Below are positions 16,613 to 24,437 of a stretch of 64,000 nt of DNA, in pieces. The stretch's first letter is position 1. Each line of letters starts with the position of its first letter. A program made the position numbers and the translations under genes. The stretch comes from JAVBQL01 sp031549085 (GTDB taxonomy: Bacteria > Spirochaetota > GWE2-31-10 > MWDO01), in assembly GCA_031549085.1 (NCBI GenBank), contig JAVBQL010000001.1, positions 1 through 64,000 on the forward strand, written 5' to 3'. The notes below the pieces were generated by a model. The model searched no databases. It saw only the letters and a list, made by a program, of their open reading frames with translations, and was not told where the DNA came from.

Positions 16613-17086
16613 AGATTTTCTCTCCTCTTTAAATATCTGTGTAAAATTATTCAAAAACTTTTTAACAGAGTTAAATTTCATCTTCTCATTAAAAGATACA
16701 TAATCACCTTTAGGCAAATTTTCAGAAAGGCAGATTGGCTCCATACCCTTAATTGCAGGAAAGGGAACAAATGATACTGCCCTAAGATATGGCCCCATAC
16801 CATCAAGATCTTTATAAAACTCAGCTGAACGCTCTGTGTAGGCCTTAGTTTTAATTAGCTTAATTAATTCCTCTCTAATGTCAGAAAACTTTGCATAGAG
16901 ACTCTTATTCTCAAACTTTAACTCTTCAATTCTTCCATAAGTCTCTCCACTCTCTTTGTGATCAAGAGTGATAGGAGAATTAAAGTAAGAGGTGTCATAA
17001 TTATTAACAACCTTCTGTAAAAAACTCTCTGTTATGTTGCCCTCTTTATAAGAGCCAACTTTTGCAATCTCAATCCATTTATTCAT
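16025..17086 (-). CDS. Mu GpI-like head maturation protease with C-terminal scaffold
   Basis: This 353-residue protein begins MNKWIEIAKVGSYKEG. Its N-terminal 130 residues follow the Mu I-protein pattern: SPITLDHKESGETYG (candidate active-site His43), YTERSAEFYKDLDG (candidate Ser around 87) and AVSFVPFPAIKGMEP. Residues about 155-270 are an extremely acidic coiled-coil scaffold (EDDYEDEEEDEKKEREL). It should cut the scaffold and capsid during head maturation. An internal ATG at residue 159 with a strong ribosome site gives a separate scaffold product. The upstream gap contains one of the two late promoters. Confidence 0.8.
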   Translation of the reverse strand: MNKWIEIAKVGSYKEGNITESFLQKVVNNYDTSYFNSPITLDHKESGETYGRIEELKFENKSLYAKFSDIREELIKLIKTKAYTERSAEFYKDLDGMGPYLRAVSFVPFPAIKGMEPICLSENLPKGDYVSFNEKMKFNSVKKFLNNFTQIFKEERKSMLNENERRELEELREYKLMQETKLENEESYNETNDDEDEERLELEALREYKKEIEEQDGTNEEDDYEDEEEDEKKERELAKFCDGLIMRGKVDVKKRDEIISFMKKLYKDDLIRLGEGRSTLQFYKEQLLLVPDGTFNGINSIQKYSKSNGAEKPSRDSMFFDEASMYNAVLKYFEANNISFEEAYNKYIETIRS

Positions 17087-17150
17087 ACTACTCTCTCTAA
17101 AAAAATAATTTGTTTTGTTTAAAATGCACCCTGTTTAATTTCGCTTCTGG

Positions 17151-17190
17151 AGTATAACCTATCTTTGCAAAAAAGCTGGGCAAACTCTTC
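17151..17190 (-). promoter_or_regulatory. Candidate late promoter for head genes
   Basis: Read on the minus strand: GAAGAGTTTG (17190-17181), 24 bases, then TATACT (17156-17151) as the -10. It lies 65 bases upstream of the protease start. The same box and the same exact 24-base spacing occur before the large terminase. A TTGSC-like -35 would be 21 bases from the -10, too far for unaided polymerase, which suggests an activator. Confidence 0.65.
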
Positions 17191-17360
17191 AGGTTTTTTG
17201 GGAAATGTTTGTGAAATTCGAAAGATTTTCGAAAGATTTGTCCTCTATTACATTTTTTTTACGGATATTTTTTTTAAAAATTACATTTTTTCAAAATAGA
17301 CTTTTTAATTTTTAATATAATTATTTATATAACTAACCAATAAGAGATATACCACATTTA

Positions 17361-17663
17361 TTATTTCTGAATAATTGATAGTATAAAACTTATAGACGCT
17401 GAAAGTATTCCAACAATTATGAACGCAAACATCTTTTCTAGTGTGCTAAGGGCTATTTTTGAATGAGCCTCTTTGGTACTATTATGTTTGTTAAATATCT
17501 CAATCAATGCATTTCTGTTCTCTTTTATAGTACGCAAAGCAACTACAATATCTGCATCAAAAAATAGAGATTTTATCTCCTTTATATCCTCACCTTGCTT
17601 TTTTATCTCTTCATTTTGTTTTTCTAATAACTGTAATATCAATTCTTCTACATCTACACCCAT
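17361..17663 (-). CDS. XhlA-like membrane protein of the lysis cassette
   Basis: This 100-residue protein begins with a helical, charged region (EELILQLLEKQNEEIKKQGEDIKEI) and ends in one membrane helix (about residues 77-97, FAFIIVGILSASISFIL). That is the layout of XhlA-type haemolysin/holin-associated proteins and of several phage lysis accessories. It is the last of four membrane or lipoprotein genes between the terminase and the head genes. It may help target or activate lysis. The family call rests on architecture. Confidence 0.6.
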   Translation of the reverse strand: MGVDVEELILQLLEKQNEEIKKQGEDIKEIKSLFFDADIVVALRTIKENRNALIEIFNKHNSTKEAHSKIALSTLEKMFAFIIVGILSASISFILSIIQK

Positions 17664-17697
17664 TTTTCATCACCATCTCTCTTTAAATGTACTATTT

Positions 17698-17976
17698 TTA
17701 TTTACCACTTTTCTCTTCTTTATAAGACTCTTCATTACTATATATCTCAATCATTCCCTCTAGCTTCTCAATATAGATTCTCATTTCAATTATATTTCTC
17801 TCAAGTTTTCTATATTCAGAGTATGACAAAAAAAGCCCATCATCTTTTTCAATAAATACCACTTTTTCATAACTAGGTTTGGTTGGCAGCGGTACACGAA
17901 AAACCACCTCATTCATAGTCTTGCAACTAAAAGAGATTATTAGCCCTATTAATAAGATCGCTATCCTTAGTTTCAT
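17698..17976 (-). CDS. Rz1-like outer-membrane lipoprotein (o-spanin)
   Basis: This 92-residue protein has a lipoprotein signal: MKLRIAILLIGLIISFSC places the lipidated Cys at residue 18. The rest is a charged helical region (YSEYRKLERNIIEMRIYIEKLEGMIE). Its start overlaps the end of the preceding Rz-like gene by 50 bases in another frame, the classic arrangement of spanin pairs. In the lysis model it links the outer membrane to the inner-membrane partner and fuses the membranes after wall digestion. This also indicates a host with an outer membrane. Confidence 0.7.
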   Translation of the reverse strand: MKLRIAILLIGLIISFSCKTMNEVVFRVPLPTKPSYEKVVFIEKDDGLFLSYSEYRKLERNIIEMRIYIEKLEGMIEIYSNEESYKEEKSGK

Positions 17977-18190
17977 TTAAATTTATAACCTCACTATTTT
18001 TTTTCTCATCAGATTTATTCAATAATTCAATATATTTTTTATATTTTCTCTCCTGCTCCTCATATAGAGATATAAGTTCTCTCTGTTTCTTGTTTCTTTC
18101 AGATACTCCCTTTATAATGAGAGACAATACAACAATAGTAGCTATTAAGAGTACTATAACTATAAATATAACCAATATCACATATCCCAT
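17927..18190 (-). CDS. Rz-like inner-membrane spanin (i-spanin)
   Basis: This 87-residue protein has one N-terminal membrane helix (residues about 4-27) followed by a coiled-coil periplasmic region (SERNKKQRELISLYEEQERKY). That is the i-spanin layout. AGGAG precedes the ATG. Its 3' end overlaps the start of the lipoprotein gene (17698-17976), giving a two-component spanin unit. It lies 15 bases after the holin-like gene. It would act in the last step of lysis at the outer membrane. Confidence 0.7.
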   Translation of the reverse strand: MGYVILVIFIVIVLLIATIVVLSLIIKGVSERNKKQRELISLYEEQERKYKKYIELLNKSDEKKNSEVINLNETKDSDLINRANNLF

Positions 18191-18205
18191 ATATCACTCC
18201 TTTTT

Positions 18206-18562
18206 TTATTTTTTTCCACCAAAAATTTTATCAAGCCAAATAGACAAATATACTGGCGAGAAAAATAGAATTAAACCACTACCTAAAACAAGTATTGATT
18301 GCTGTTCATCAATTGTTGGAACTTTTCTTGTAGTGATTACAACAAAAATGTTATAGGTCAGTGTAATCATAGCCGCCAATATCATTGCCCACTTTGATAA
18401 TGATTTTCCATCAGACATGGATTTGCTATCTAATGATTTATCATTTAAAACTGTTTTTTCATTAGGAGTTGCTTTTTGGGATAAGATACATTTCTCTCCA
18501 TCTGATAAATTACAACTCTTATCATTTAAAACATTTTGATTTTCACACTCTCTATTTTCCAT
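18206..18562 (-). CDS. Holin-like small membrane protein
   Basis: This 118-residue protein has a hydrophilic N-terminal half with repeated NDKS-type motifs (NVLNDKSCNL, TVLNDKSLDS, MSDGKSL). Two membrane helices follow (about residues 56-77 and 88-110) and the end is basic (DKIFGGKK). Two helices near a charged end directly upstream of a spanin pair is a typical holin setting. GGAGGAG provides a strong ribosome site. No family is certain. The repeated NDKS/DGKS motif in the long N-terminus is not usual for holins. Confidence 0.6.
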   Translation of the reverse strand: MENRECENQNVLNDKSCNLSDGEKCILSQKATPNEKTVLNDKSLDSKSMSDGKSLSKWAMILAAMITLTYNIFVVITTRKVPTIDEQQSILVLGSGLILFFSPVYLSIWLDKIFGGKK

Positions 18563-18685
18563 AGATTCTCCTCCATTTTTTTGAAATATTTATTTGAATT
18601 AATATAAATTTGATTAATAATTTTAGATGTTTTTTTGATTAAATATGATATTTTAACTTACAAAATCTTTAAAATCAATTGGATA

Positions 18686-20254
18686 CTATTTAGAAAATCC
18701 AAATAGCTTATCAGTATCGCTCTTATTACTAGAGCCTAAAAAAGTAAATGGTTTTGATGAAAAATTATTAGCCATATTGATGGCCTCAGCCAATGCATCA
18801 GGCCCATCATCATTAACAATGCTTGATGGATAGTAGAGAAGCTCATCAATCAATATTTTAGTATCATCAATAAAATCATCTTGAGCTAACTCCTTTTTGA
18901 GCTCACTTTTATCATAGATGTTTTTAAAGAATATTTTTCCTCTCTCCATCAAGGGGGACAACTTTGCTATTCTAATCTCTTTGGACTGATAGTGAGGAAT
19001 AAGCTTTAAAGGTAGATTTATTTTATACTCTTTTTCAAGCTCTTCAAAAAGAGGCTTTAAAAGCTCTTGAAAACCATTAGATTCAAAACCAATTAGCTCA
19101 TGATTATACTTTTCATAGAGTCTAAAAACCGCTCGAAGCATATTATTAATAGTTGTCTTCTTAATCCATGCAGAGAGAACATAGTAGTTCATACTAGCTT
19201 TATCAAATCCAACTGTTATTATCGCCTTATAATCTGCTTTTTTGGTATTCTTTATAGAGGGATCAATAAACATTGTTTTAATAAGTCTCTCTTTATTAAT
19301 GTCCTCGTTGTTGTAACACTTTATCCAAGATTCTTGAAACATTGAACTTTCATCATCAGTTGGTCTATTTTGATATTCACTATTAAATGAATTTGTACCT
19401 ATGATATCTCTTATTCTATACAAATTTTCAAGAGGAAATCGTTCCTGCCATAATGATCTTTCATCACCATTTTCGTCTACCTCTATAGCATTAAATATTT
19501 TTCTGTTCCAGCTGCTATATGGTTTATCATCAGAGTAGAGAATTGTTCCAAGAACACTTCTTTTTCTAATTATTGTTCCAAAAATAAAGAGTTTGCCACC
19601 CGGTTTTAGTGAGGGATACAATCCCTTTGTAATTACACTTAATATCTTTTTTACTATAGCTGGACTCTCAGCATCTGCATCTTTTTCAATATCATCAATT
19701 ATTACCAAATCTGGTCTATGGTTTCTAAAACGAAAACCACGTACCATCTGTCCCTTTGATCTAGAAAAGACACGAACACCATTAGCCAAGAAAGATGATT
19801 TTTTACCAATTTGAAATGAGATGTTAAAATCTTTTTTTATTCTTTCATTATCACTAATTTCTAGCCTTACAAAATCAACAAAGTCTTTTGCTAAATCATC
19901 ATTAGCAGAGACATATATTATAAAATTATTTGTCTTATAACATATAGAGTGAATAACTCTAAAAAGAAAATAGACTGACTTTGCAAAGCCACGAGGAGCA
20001 GCATAACAAAATGGTATTGTAATACTATTGCTGCTACTATATTCATTATTAATATAGTGATAAAAATCTGGAAATTGAGTGCAATCTGCATAGTGGGGTA
20101 GATAAGTATTAGCAAAATATAGTATATCGTTTTTAGCTTTTTCTATTCTTTCATTTTTTTTACTCTCATCAAGAGGGGTATTGTCAGCTAAAAGTTTTTC
20201 AATTATCTTTTCACTATCTTTTATAAACCTGCTTTTTGTAATTTTTCTTACCAT
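18686..20254 (-). CDS. Terminase large subunit
   Basis: The large terminase packages DNA into the head as an ATPase and nuclease. With the ATG at 20254 it has 522 residues; a TTG at 20272 adds six, and neither has a good ribosome site. Visible motifs are a Walker A variant APRGFAKS (86-93), Walker B LVIIDDIE with Asp187/188, a motif III-like GTIIRKRS, and the start of the nuclease domain FIDPSIKN (Asp-Pro). Near the C-terminus comes DGPDALAEAI, the usual last metal-binding block. Length and order after the small subunit fit Mu gp28-type enzymes. The candidate late promoter at 20406-20445 drives it. Confidence 0.9.
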   Translation of the reverse strand: MVRKITKSRFIKDSEKIIEKLLADNTPLDESKKNERIEKAKNDILYFANTYLPHYADCTQFPDFYHYINNEYSSSNSITIPFCYAAPRGFAKSVYFLFRVIHSICYKTNNFIIYVSANDDLAKDFVDFVRLEISDNERIKKDFNISFQIGKKSSFLANGVRVFSRSKGQMVRGFRFRNHRPDLVIIDDIEKDADAESPAIVKKILSVITKGLYPSLKPGGKLFIFGTIIRKRSVLGTILYSDDKPYSSWNRKIFNAIEVDENGDERSLWQERFPLENLYRIRDIIGTNSFNSEYQNRPTDDESSMFQESWIKCYNNEDINKERLIKTMFIDPSIKNTKKADYKAIITVGFDKASMNYYVLSAWIKKTTINNMLRAVFRLYEKYNHELIGFESNGFQELLKPLFEELEKEYKINLPLKLIPHYQSKEIRIAKLSPLMERGKIFFKNIYDKSELKKELAQDDFIDDTKILIDELLYYPSSIVNDDGPDALAEAINMANNFSSKPFTFLGSSNKSDTDKLFGFSK

Positions 20255-20405
20255 ATTTTTATAACTACTCAAATTTCAAAGTGTATTTGCTTATAAACTA
20301 TAGACTATCAATAGTGCTAAAATGAAACCTAATATCTAATTTCAAGACCTGTTTTACTATATTCTTTTATGTTTTTACATCATGTTACTCTTTTTGAAGA
20401 GCTCC

Positions 20406-20445
20406 ACTATAGCACAAATGTTAAATAAGTGTTGCCAAACTCTTC
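20406..20445 (-). promoter_or_regulatory. Candidate late promoter for the large terminase
   Basis: On the minus strand GAAGAGTTTG (20445-20436) is followed after exactly 24 bases by TATAGT (20411-20406). Box, spacing and -10 position are the same as in the promoter before the protease gene. It lies between the small and large terminase genes, about 150 bases upstream of the large-subunit start, so the small subunit would belong to an earlier transcript. Confidence 0.65.
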
Positions 20446-20484
20446 GGAAATCTTTTTTATTTTTAAAAAATAAAAAATCTATTA

Positions 20485-20931
20485 TTAATATTTATCTATA
20501 ACCCACTCAAAAAACTTTGATATTATAAGAGCAAATTCATCTTTCTTGTCATTATATTCAAGTTTTATAAAGTCACTAAATTTTGCCATAGCAATAATAA
20601 TGGCATTACTAATATCAATATCACTCTTCATCTCTTTAAGAAGAGCTTTTAGTTCTCTAATAACTTTTATATCATTGGCAGATATTCCATCACTATCCAG
20701 AGTTTCAAATTTTTGATTTATAATCTTCTCTATTCTAGATATTCCTGAAGCATCTTTTTGTAAAATAAAACTGCTTCTTTGAGTATCCCAACTATTTTCA
20801 TCTTTTTTTTTCCACAAACGAAGTGTTCTTGTAGATATATTGAGCATTTCTGAAATCTCGACAAGAGTTTTGCCATTTTTTATGAATAGCTCTTTTGCAT
20901 CTTTATAATATCTATTAAATTTATTTCCCAT
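20485..20931 (-). CDS. Terminase small subunit (DUF1804/Mu gp27-like)
   Basis: This 148-residue protein opens with YYKDAKELFIKNGKTLVEI then SEMLNISTRTLRLWKKKDE, a helix-turn-helix followed by an aromatic/basic patch, as in DUF1804 small terminases that recognise phage DNA. The rest is helical (IEKIINQKFETL, VIRELKALLKEMKSDID) and probably drives oligomerisation. A GAAGGA site precedes the start. It is directly upstream of the large subunit, as in Mu-type phages, and 79 bases after the Mor-like activator gene. Confidence 0.8.
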   Translation of the reverse strand: MGNKFNRYYKDAKELFIKNGKTLVEISEMLNISTRTLRLWKKKDENSWDTQRSSFILQKDASGISRIEKIINQKFETLDSDGISANDIKVIRELKALLKEMKSDIDISNAIIIAMAKFSDFIKLEYNDKKDEFALIISKFFEWVIDKY

Positions 20932-21010
20932 GTTTTCCTTCTATGTTTTTTCGAAATGTAGATAATTTTGATTTGCAATCTAAATAAAAAATAAAATTAA
21001 TTATAAAATA

Positions 21011-21508
21011 CTATTGTAATGCTCCATCCAATATCATATATATAGAATTCACAGATAGAGAATATTTCTTAGCAAGCTCCGGTATAGGCAGTGATCTATT
21101 TTTCCAATCAATCAATATAGATTGCTTGCGTTTCAGCCTAACAGTTGTGCCCAATATAAGATATATAGAATCCAAAGAGAGTGAGTATTTTTCTGCAAGC
21201 TCTTTGGTAGATAAAATATTTTTACTCCAATCCTCAAGTATTGCTCTATTTCTGATGAATTTATTATATGTTTCTTTAGTAGGAATATATACCCTTCCAT
21301 TTTTATTTTTCCCAAAATACTCTTTTAAATTATTATAAGAAAACTTTAAAATACTTTTTCCATCTCTAGTATGATTTACTCTATCTTCACTATACTTTAT
21401 TAAAAAATTACTCAAAGATTTAATAGAAATCTTTTTCCCCCCAACAAAACTAACCAATAACTCAAGTTCATTTTCTGCAATAAATTCAAGTAACTCATCA
21501 ATTGTCAT
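21011..21508 (-). CDS. Mor/C-like transcription activator with a duplicated helix-turn-helix
   Basis: This 165-residue protein matches the Mor/C pattern of Mu-family activators. LLVSFVGGKKISI near residue 15-30 corresponds to the dimerisation part. VYIPTKETYNKFIRNRAIL (about 73-91) is followed by STKELAEKYSLSLDSIYLIL, the DNA-binding helix-turn-helix. This second block is repeated at the C-terminus (ILIDWKNRSLPIPELAKKYSLSVNSIYMIL spread over 131-160), which ordinary Mor proteins lack. An AGAGAGG site precedes the ATG. I infer that it activates the two late promoters downstream. It is transcribed divergently from the repressor. Confidence 0.65.
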   Translation of the reverse strand: MTIDELLEFIAENELELLVSFVGGKKISIKSLSNFLIKYSEDRVNHTRDGKSILKFSYNNLKEYFGKNKNGRVYIPTKETYNKFIRNRAILEDWSKNILSTKELAEKYSLSLDSIYLILGTTVRLKRKQSILIDWKNRSLPIPELAKKYSLSVNSIYMILDGALQ

Positions 21509-21758
21509 AGCTAATACCTCTCTTAATTAAGTTTGTAAGCAATAAACTACAAGATTGTTTTTTTAGAAGAGAAATTTAGTAATTAAAACACATCCTGCAA
21601 TTTTTAACCTCTCTATATTATATAATCACATAAATATTTACTAAAATATAAATAAAAATTGTTTTTTATTATAATTAAACATAATTTTAATTAAAATCTT
21701 ATTTTATTTAATAATAAAGTATAAAACATATATAAATACTATTTAATAGTAGGGATAA

Positions 21759-21783
21759 AAAATAATATAACTTATATTATTTT
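21759..21783. promoter_or_regulatory. 25-bp palindrome, candidate operator
   Basis: AAAATAATATAA, one C, then TTATATTATTTT: two perfect 12-base arms around a single base. It lies in the middle of the divergent control region and has the size and symmetry of a repressor dimer site. AT richness raises the chance level, but 12 exact pairs in this location is notable. Confidence 0.5.
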
Positions 21784-21925
21784 ACTTAAATTAAAATTTC
21801 TTGCATAAACTTTAAATAAATTCTATTATTATAAGATTCTCTATTTCTAATAAAAAGATTTAGAGCTTAAATAAAAGGAGCATAAAAATATTTAAACATA
21901 TCCTCTATAATATTTTACCACACTA

Positions 21926-21965
21926 TACTCCAAAAAAGGGTATTTGTCAAGTTCAAAATGGAGTA
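21926..21965. promoter_or_regulatory. Inverted repeat next to the repressor start, candidate autoregulatory site
   Basis: TACTCCA (21926-21932) and TGGAGTA (21959-21965) flank 26 bases, starting 15 bases past a TATAAT and ending 20 bases before the repressor ATG. The position suits autoregulation or a leader stem. Confidence 0.35.
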
Positions 21966-21985
21966 ATTTGAAGGCTTTTATTAAT

Positions 21986-22846
21986 ATGAATTTAAAAAAA
22001 GAGATCGCATTAAGACTAAAAGAAGTAAGAATAACTTTAGGATATACTCAGATAGACTTTTCAAAAGAACTATCTATAACTCAAGGGCTATATAGTAAAT
22101 ATGAGAGGGGTGTAATTGAGCTAAGAGATAAAATAAAAGAGAGATTGTCTCAAATGGGGATTTCGTTAGACTGGCTTTTAACTGGCAAAGATAATATGTT
22201 TATAAATATGGTTATTTTAGAAAATCAAAGTTTTTTAGAACATAAGAGGGAAATGGATGAGATCAAGCTTAAGAGAAATTTAAAAACTAAAAGAAATCCA
22301 AGAGTAAAATATAAGAAAAACACTATAAACGGCTTAAATACATTAAATTTAAATAAAACAGCATTTTCTCTTGATAAAGTTCCCTTCTCGTTAGATAGTG
22401 AATTTAATGATAAAGATTATCTTTCTGAAGAGCCTCAAATAGATATAATAAAAGTCCCAATACTTGATATAAAAGCCTCTGCTGGCTATGGTATAGAGGG
22501 AATTGATAATCCAAATATAATTGATTATCTAAATATATCTAAACATCTACTTGGACGCTATAGCCCCAATAAAGTAATATGTTTGGAGATACAGGGTGAC
22601 TCTATGGAGCCAGATTTTCGTTCTGGAGACTATGTGCTTTGTGCTGTTGGAGTAATAGAGGCTAATGGATTCTATGTAATAAATATTGGTGGCAACATAC
22701 TTTTTAAACGTCTTCAGTTTATAAAGAGAGAAAAAATTTTAATAAAAAGTATAAACCCAGCTTATGATACTGAAGAAATTTTTTCTGACGAGAAAATATA
22801 TTTTGGAATAATAGGAAAAGTTTTTAGACATATAAGAAGATTGTAG
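21986..22846 (+). CDS. CI/LexA-type phage repressor with S24 self-cleavage domain
   Basis: This 286-residue protein starts at the ATG at 21986 (AAGG upstream); an in-frame TTG lies 42 bases earlier. Residues about 1-60 form an XRE helix-turn-helix (YTQIDFSKELSITQGLYSKYE). After a basic linker comes a LexA-like C-terminal domain. It has the cleavage site Ala166-Gly167 (KASAGYG), nucleophile Ser206 (GDSMEPDFRSGDY) and general base Lys241 (ILFKRLQ). It should keep the element silent and be inactivated through RecA during DNA damage. It is the only plus-strand gene of the phage region and probably marks its right end. Confidence 0.9.
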   Translation: MNLKKEIALRLKEVRITLGYTQIDFSKELSITQGLYSKYERGVIELRDKIKERLSQMGISLDWLLTGKDNMFINMVILENQSFLEHKREMDEIKLKRNLKTKRNPRVKYKKNTINGLNTLNLNKTAFSLDKVPFSLDSEFNDKDYLSEEPQIDIIKVPILDIKASAGYGIEGIDNPNIIDYLNISKHLLGRYSPNKVICLEIQGDSMEPDFRSGDYVLCAVGVIEANGFYVINIGGNILFKRLQFIKREKILIKSINPAYDTEEIFSDEKIYFGIIGKVFRHIRRL

Positions 22847-22862
22847 TTCCTTTTATATTCCG

Positions 22863-22899
22863 ATTTTGTACTCTTTTATTTCATATCAGAGTACAAAAT
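22863..22899. repeat. Perfect 12-bp inverted repeat after the repressor gene
   Basis: ATTTTGTACTCT (22863-22874) and AGAGTACAAAAT (22888-22899) are exact complements around 13 bases. There is no U run on either side, so it is a poor intrinsic terminator. It sits where the phage region meets host genes and could be a terminator variant, a protein site or part of an element end. Confidence 0.45.
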
Positions 22900-22996
22900 A
22901 TAGCAACCTATCTTCCATAAAGTATCTTTTCTCACTATTAAAATAGGCATATAATGAGATAAAACATATCTCTATTTCAGAACAAAGTTTAATAAT

Positions 22997-23782
22997 TTAA
23001 GAAACCTCTTTATCCTCTTTTATCTTTTTATTTATACTATTATTAATAATTTCATTCAAGTCACTATGTCTATTAGATTTTAATAGTGGAAAGGATCTCT
23101 TAAAAGATTTAGAAAAAATTTGGAATTGTGCTGTTATCTCATCATGCTTTGTACTCTCTATCAGATGCCTATCCTTTAACTCTTCTAATTTATTTTCAAA
23201 ATATGTTTTAGCTAACTCTGCAACCTCTATTCTAGCAGCAAGCAATTTTGAAAATACTTTTTTAAACTGAATTAATCTGCTAACAGTAATTGTTAGATCT
23301 ATAACAAAGGCTATAATTAAAATTTCTACTATCATTCTAAGCACATTAGTATTAAACATAGAAAAGACATCGGTAACAAAAGGGTGGATGAACTCTACCA
23401 AAACTAAAGAGAGAATTCCCCAATACAGAGAAAATCTTAAGCAGACATACCCTCTATAGTTTAAAAAGAGCCCTTCATAGTTCCACCATTGAAGGTGAAA
23501 TATCTTTTCAAGCAGAACTCCAGTAATAAGCTCTATAAGAGAGCATAAAACAAACCCAATAAAAAATACAAGTATTGGATTTCCTCTATATTTATAGATG
23601 AAAAAAAGTAAGATTACAGCAGCAACACCATATATTGGGCAGAGAGGTCCATATAAAAAACCCCTGTTTGTGAGCTTTCGAGTTGTAACGAGGGTATAGA
23701 GTACCTCAGAAATCCAGCCTATAAAAGCATAAACAAAAAAATAACCAAAATAGAGATAATAATTTTCAAAAAACAGTTCCAT
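22997..23782 (-). CDS. CmpB-type (putative ABC-transporter type IV) membrane protein
   Basis: This 261-residue protein has about five or six membrane helices in the first 185 residues, followed by a charged cytoplasmic tail (LAKTYFENKLEELKDRHL). The N-terminus carries the family signature YAFIGWISEVLY, then RGFLYGPLCPIYGVAAV and LIELITGVLLEK with a WWNY block, as in the ABC_trans_CmpB/DUF1113 family. Its biochemical role is not established. It lies between the prophage and the HdeD-like genes and is probably monocistronic, and it is the first clear host gene on this side. Confidence 0.75.
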   Translation of the reverse strand: MELFFENYYLYFGYFFVYAFIGWISEVLYTLVTTRKLTNRGFLYGPLCPIYGVAAVILLFFIYKYRGNPILVFFIGFVLCSLIELITGVLLEKIFHLQWWNYEGLFLNYRGYVCLRFSLYWGILSLVLVEFIHPFVTDVFSMFNTNVLRMIVEILIIAFVIDLTITVSRLIQFKKVFSKLLAARIEVAELAKTYFENKLEELKDRHLIESTKHDEITAQFQIFSKSFKRSFPLLKSNRHSDLNEIINNSINKKIKEDKEVS

Positions 23783-23953
23783 AAATGTACCTAAATAGTG
23801 GTTTTTTTGATTTAAATTCTTGATCTAGTTTTAGAATAATAAATTTAGTATTTATTTTCAATAGATTTTTTAATATTATTCTGTTGCAATTTGTAAAATA
23901 TGTTATTATAATTAACCTTTCTAATAAAATAACTATATGTTTAAGGAGTAATT

Positions 23954-24301
23954 ATGGCTGAATTTAATGAAGAACCTTTAAAGAATAGGTGGGTATTACT
24001 AATCAATGGTATCCTTTTACTACTATTAACAATTATAACCATAATATCAATATTTAACATTGATACATCAAGCTCTTTAAGACTCTTATACTCAATAATA
24101 ATGGCAATTTCTGGTTGCTTCTCAATATTTTTATTTTTCAAGAAAATAGTAACCCAAAAAAGATTTTTAGTTTTGATAAATGGAATAATTGATATTCTCT
24201 TTGCCCTATTGGTTTTTAGCCAACCAGAATCATTCACTATAATATTGGCTATGGTAATAGGAATAATAATAACAATAGATCAACTAATTCTTTTGTCATG
24301 A
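23954..24301 (+). CDS. Short HdeD-family (DUF308) membrane protein
   Basis: This 115-residue protein with about four membrane helices starts after a good AAGGAG site. It shares the order of motifs of the next gene: a basic-Trp start, FLFFKKIVTQKRFLVLINGIIDILFALLVF, then a helix. It stops where the longer paralogue (183 residues) goes on for two more helices. So it is either a natural half-length member or a truncated copy. DUF308 proteins include E. coli HdeD, an acid-stress membrane protein; the role here is unknown. Confidence 0.7.
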   Translation: MAEFNEEPLKNRWVLLINGILLLLLTIITIISIFNIDTSSSLRLLYSIIMAISGCFSIFLFFKKIVTQKRFLVLINGIIDILFALLVFSQPESFTIILAMVIGIIITIDQLILLS

Positions 24302-24437
24302 CTCTTTTTAGTAGTTTATTTAAGAGGTATTGAAAATAATTATTTACATATTCCTTTGTTTTAAATTGAAATTGTGTTACTTTATAAAAGAGTTATTATT
24401 TAACTCTTTTTTATCTATATCAAATTAAGGAGATTTT

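Larger units (their letters stand above)
21509..21985. promoter_or_regulatory. Divergent control region between activator and repressor genes
   Basis: This 477-bp, extremely AT-rich stretch separates the minus-strand phage operon from the plus-strand repressor. It contains a long palindrome (21759-21783), an inverted repeat beside the repressor start (21926-21965) and a TATAAT at 21906-21911 usable for the repressor. It probably holds the lysogeny switch. No gene is seen. Confidence 0.6.
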
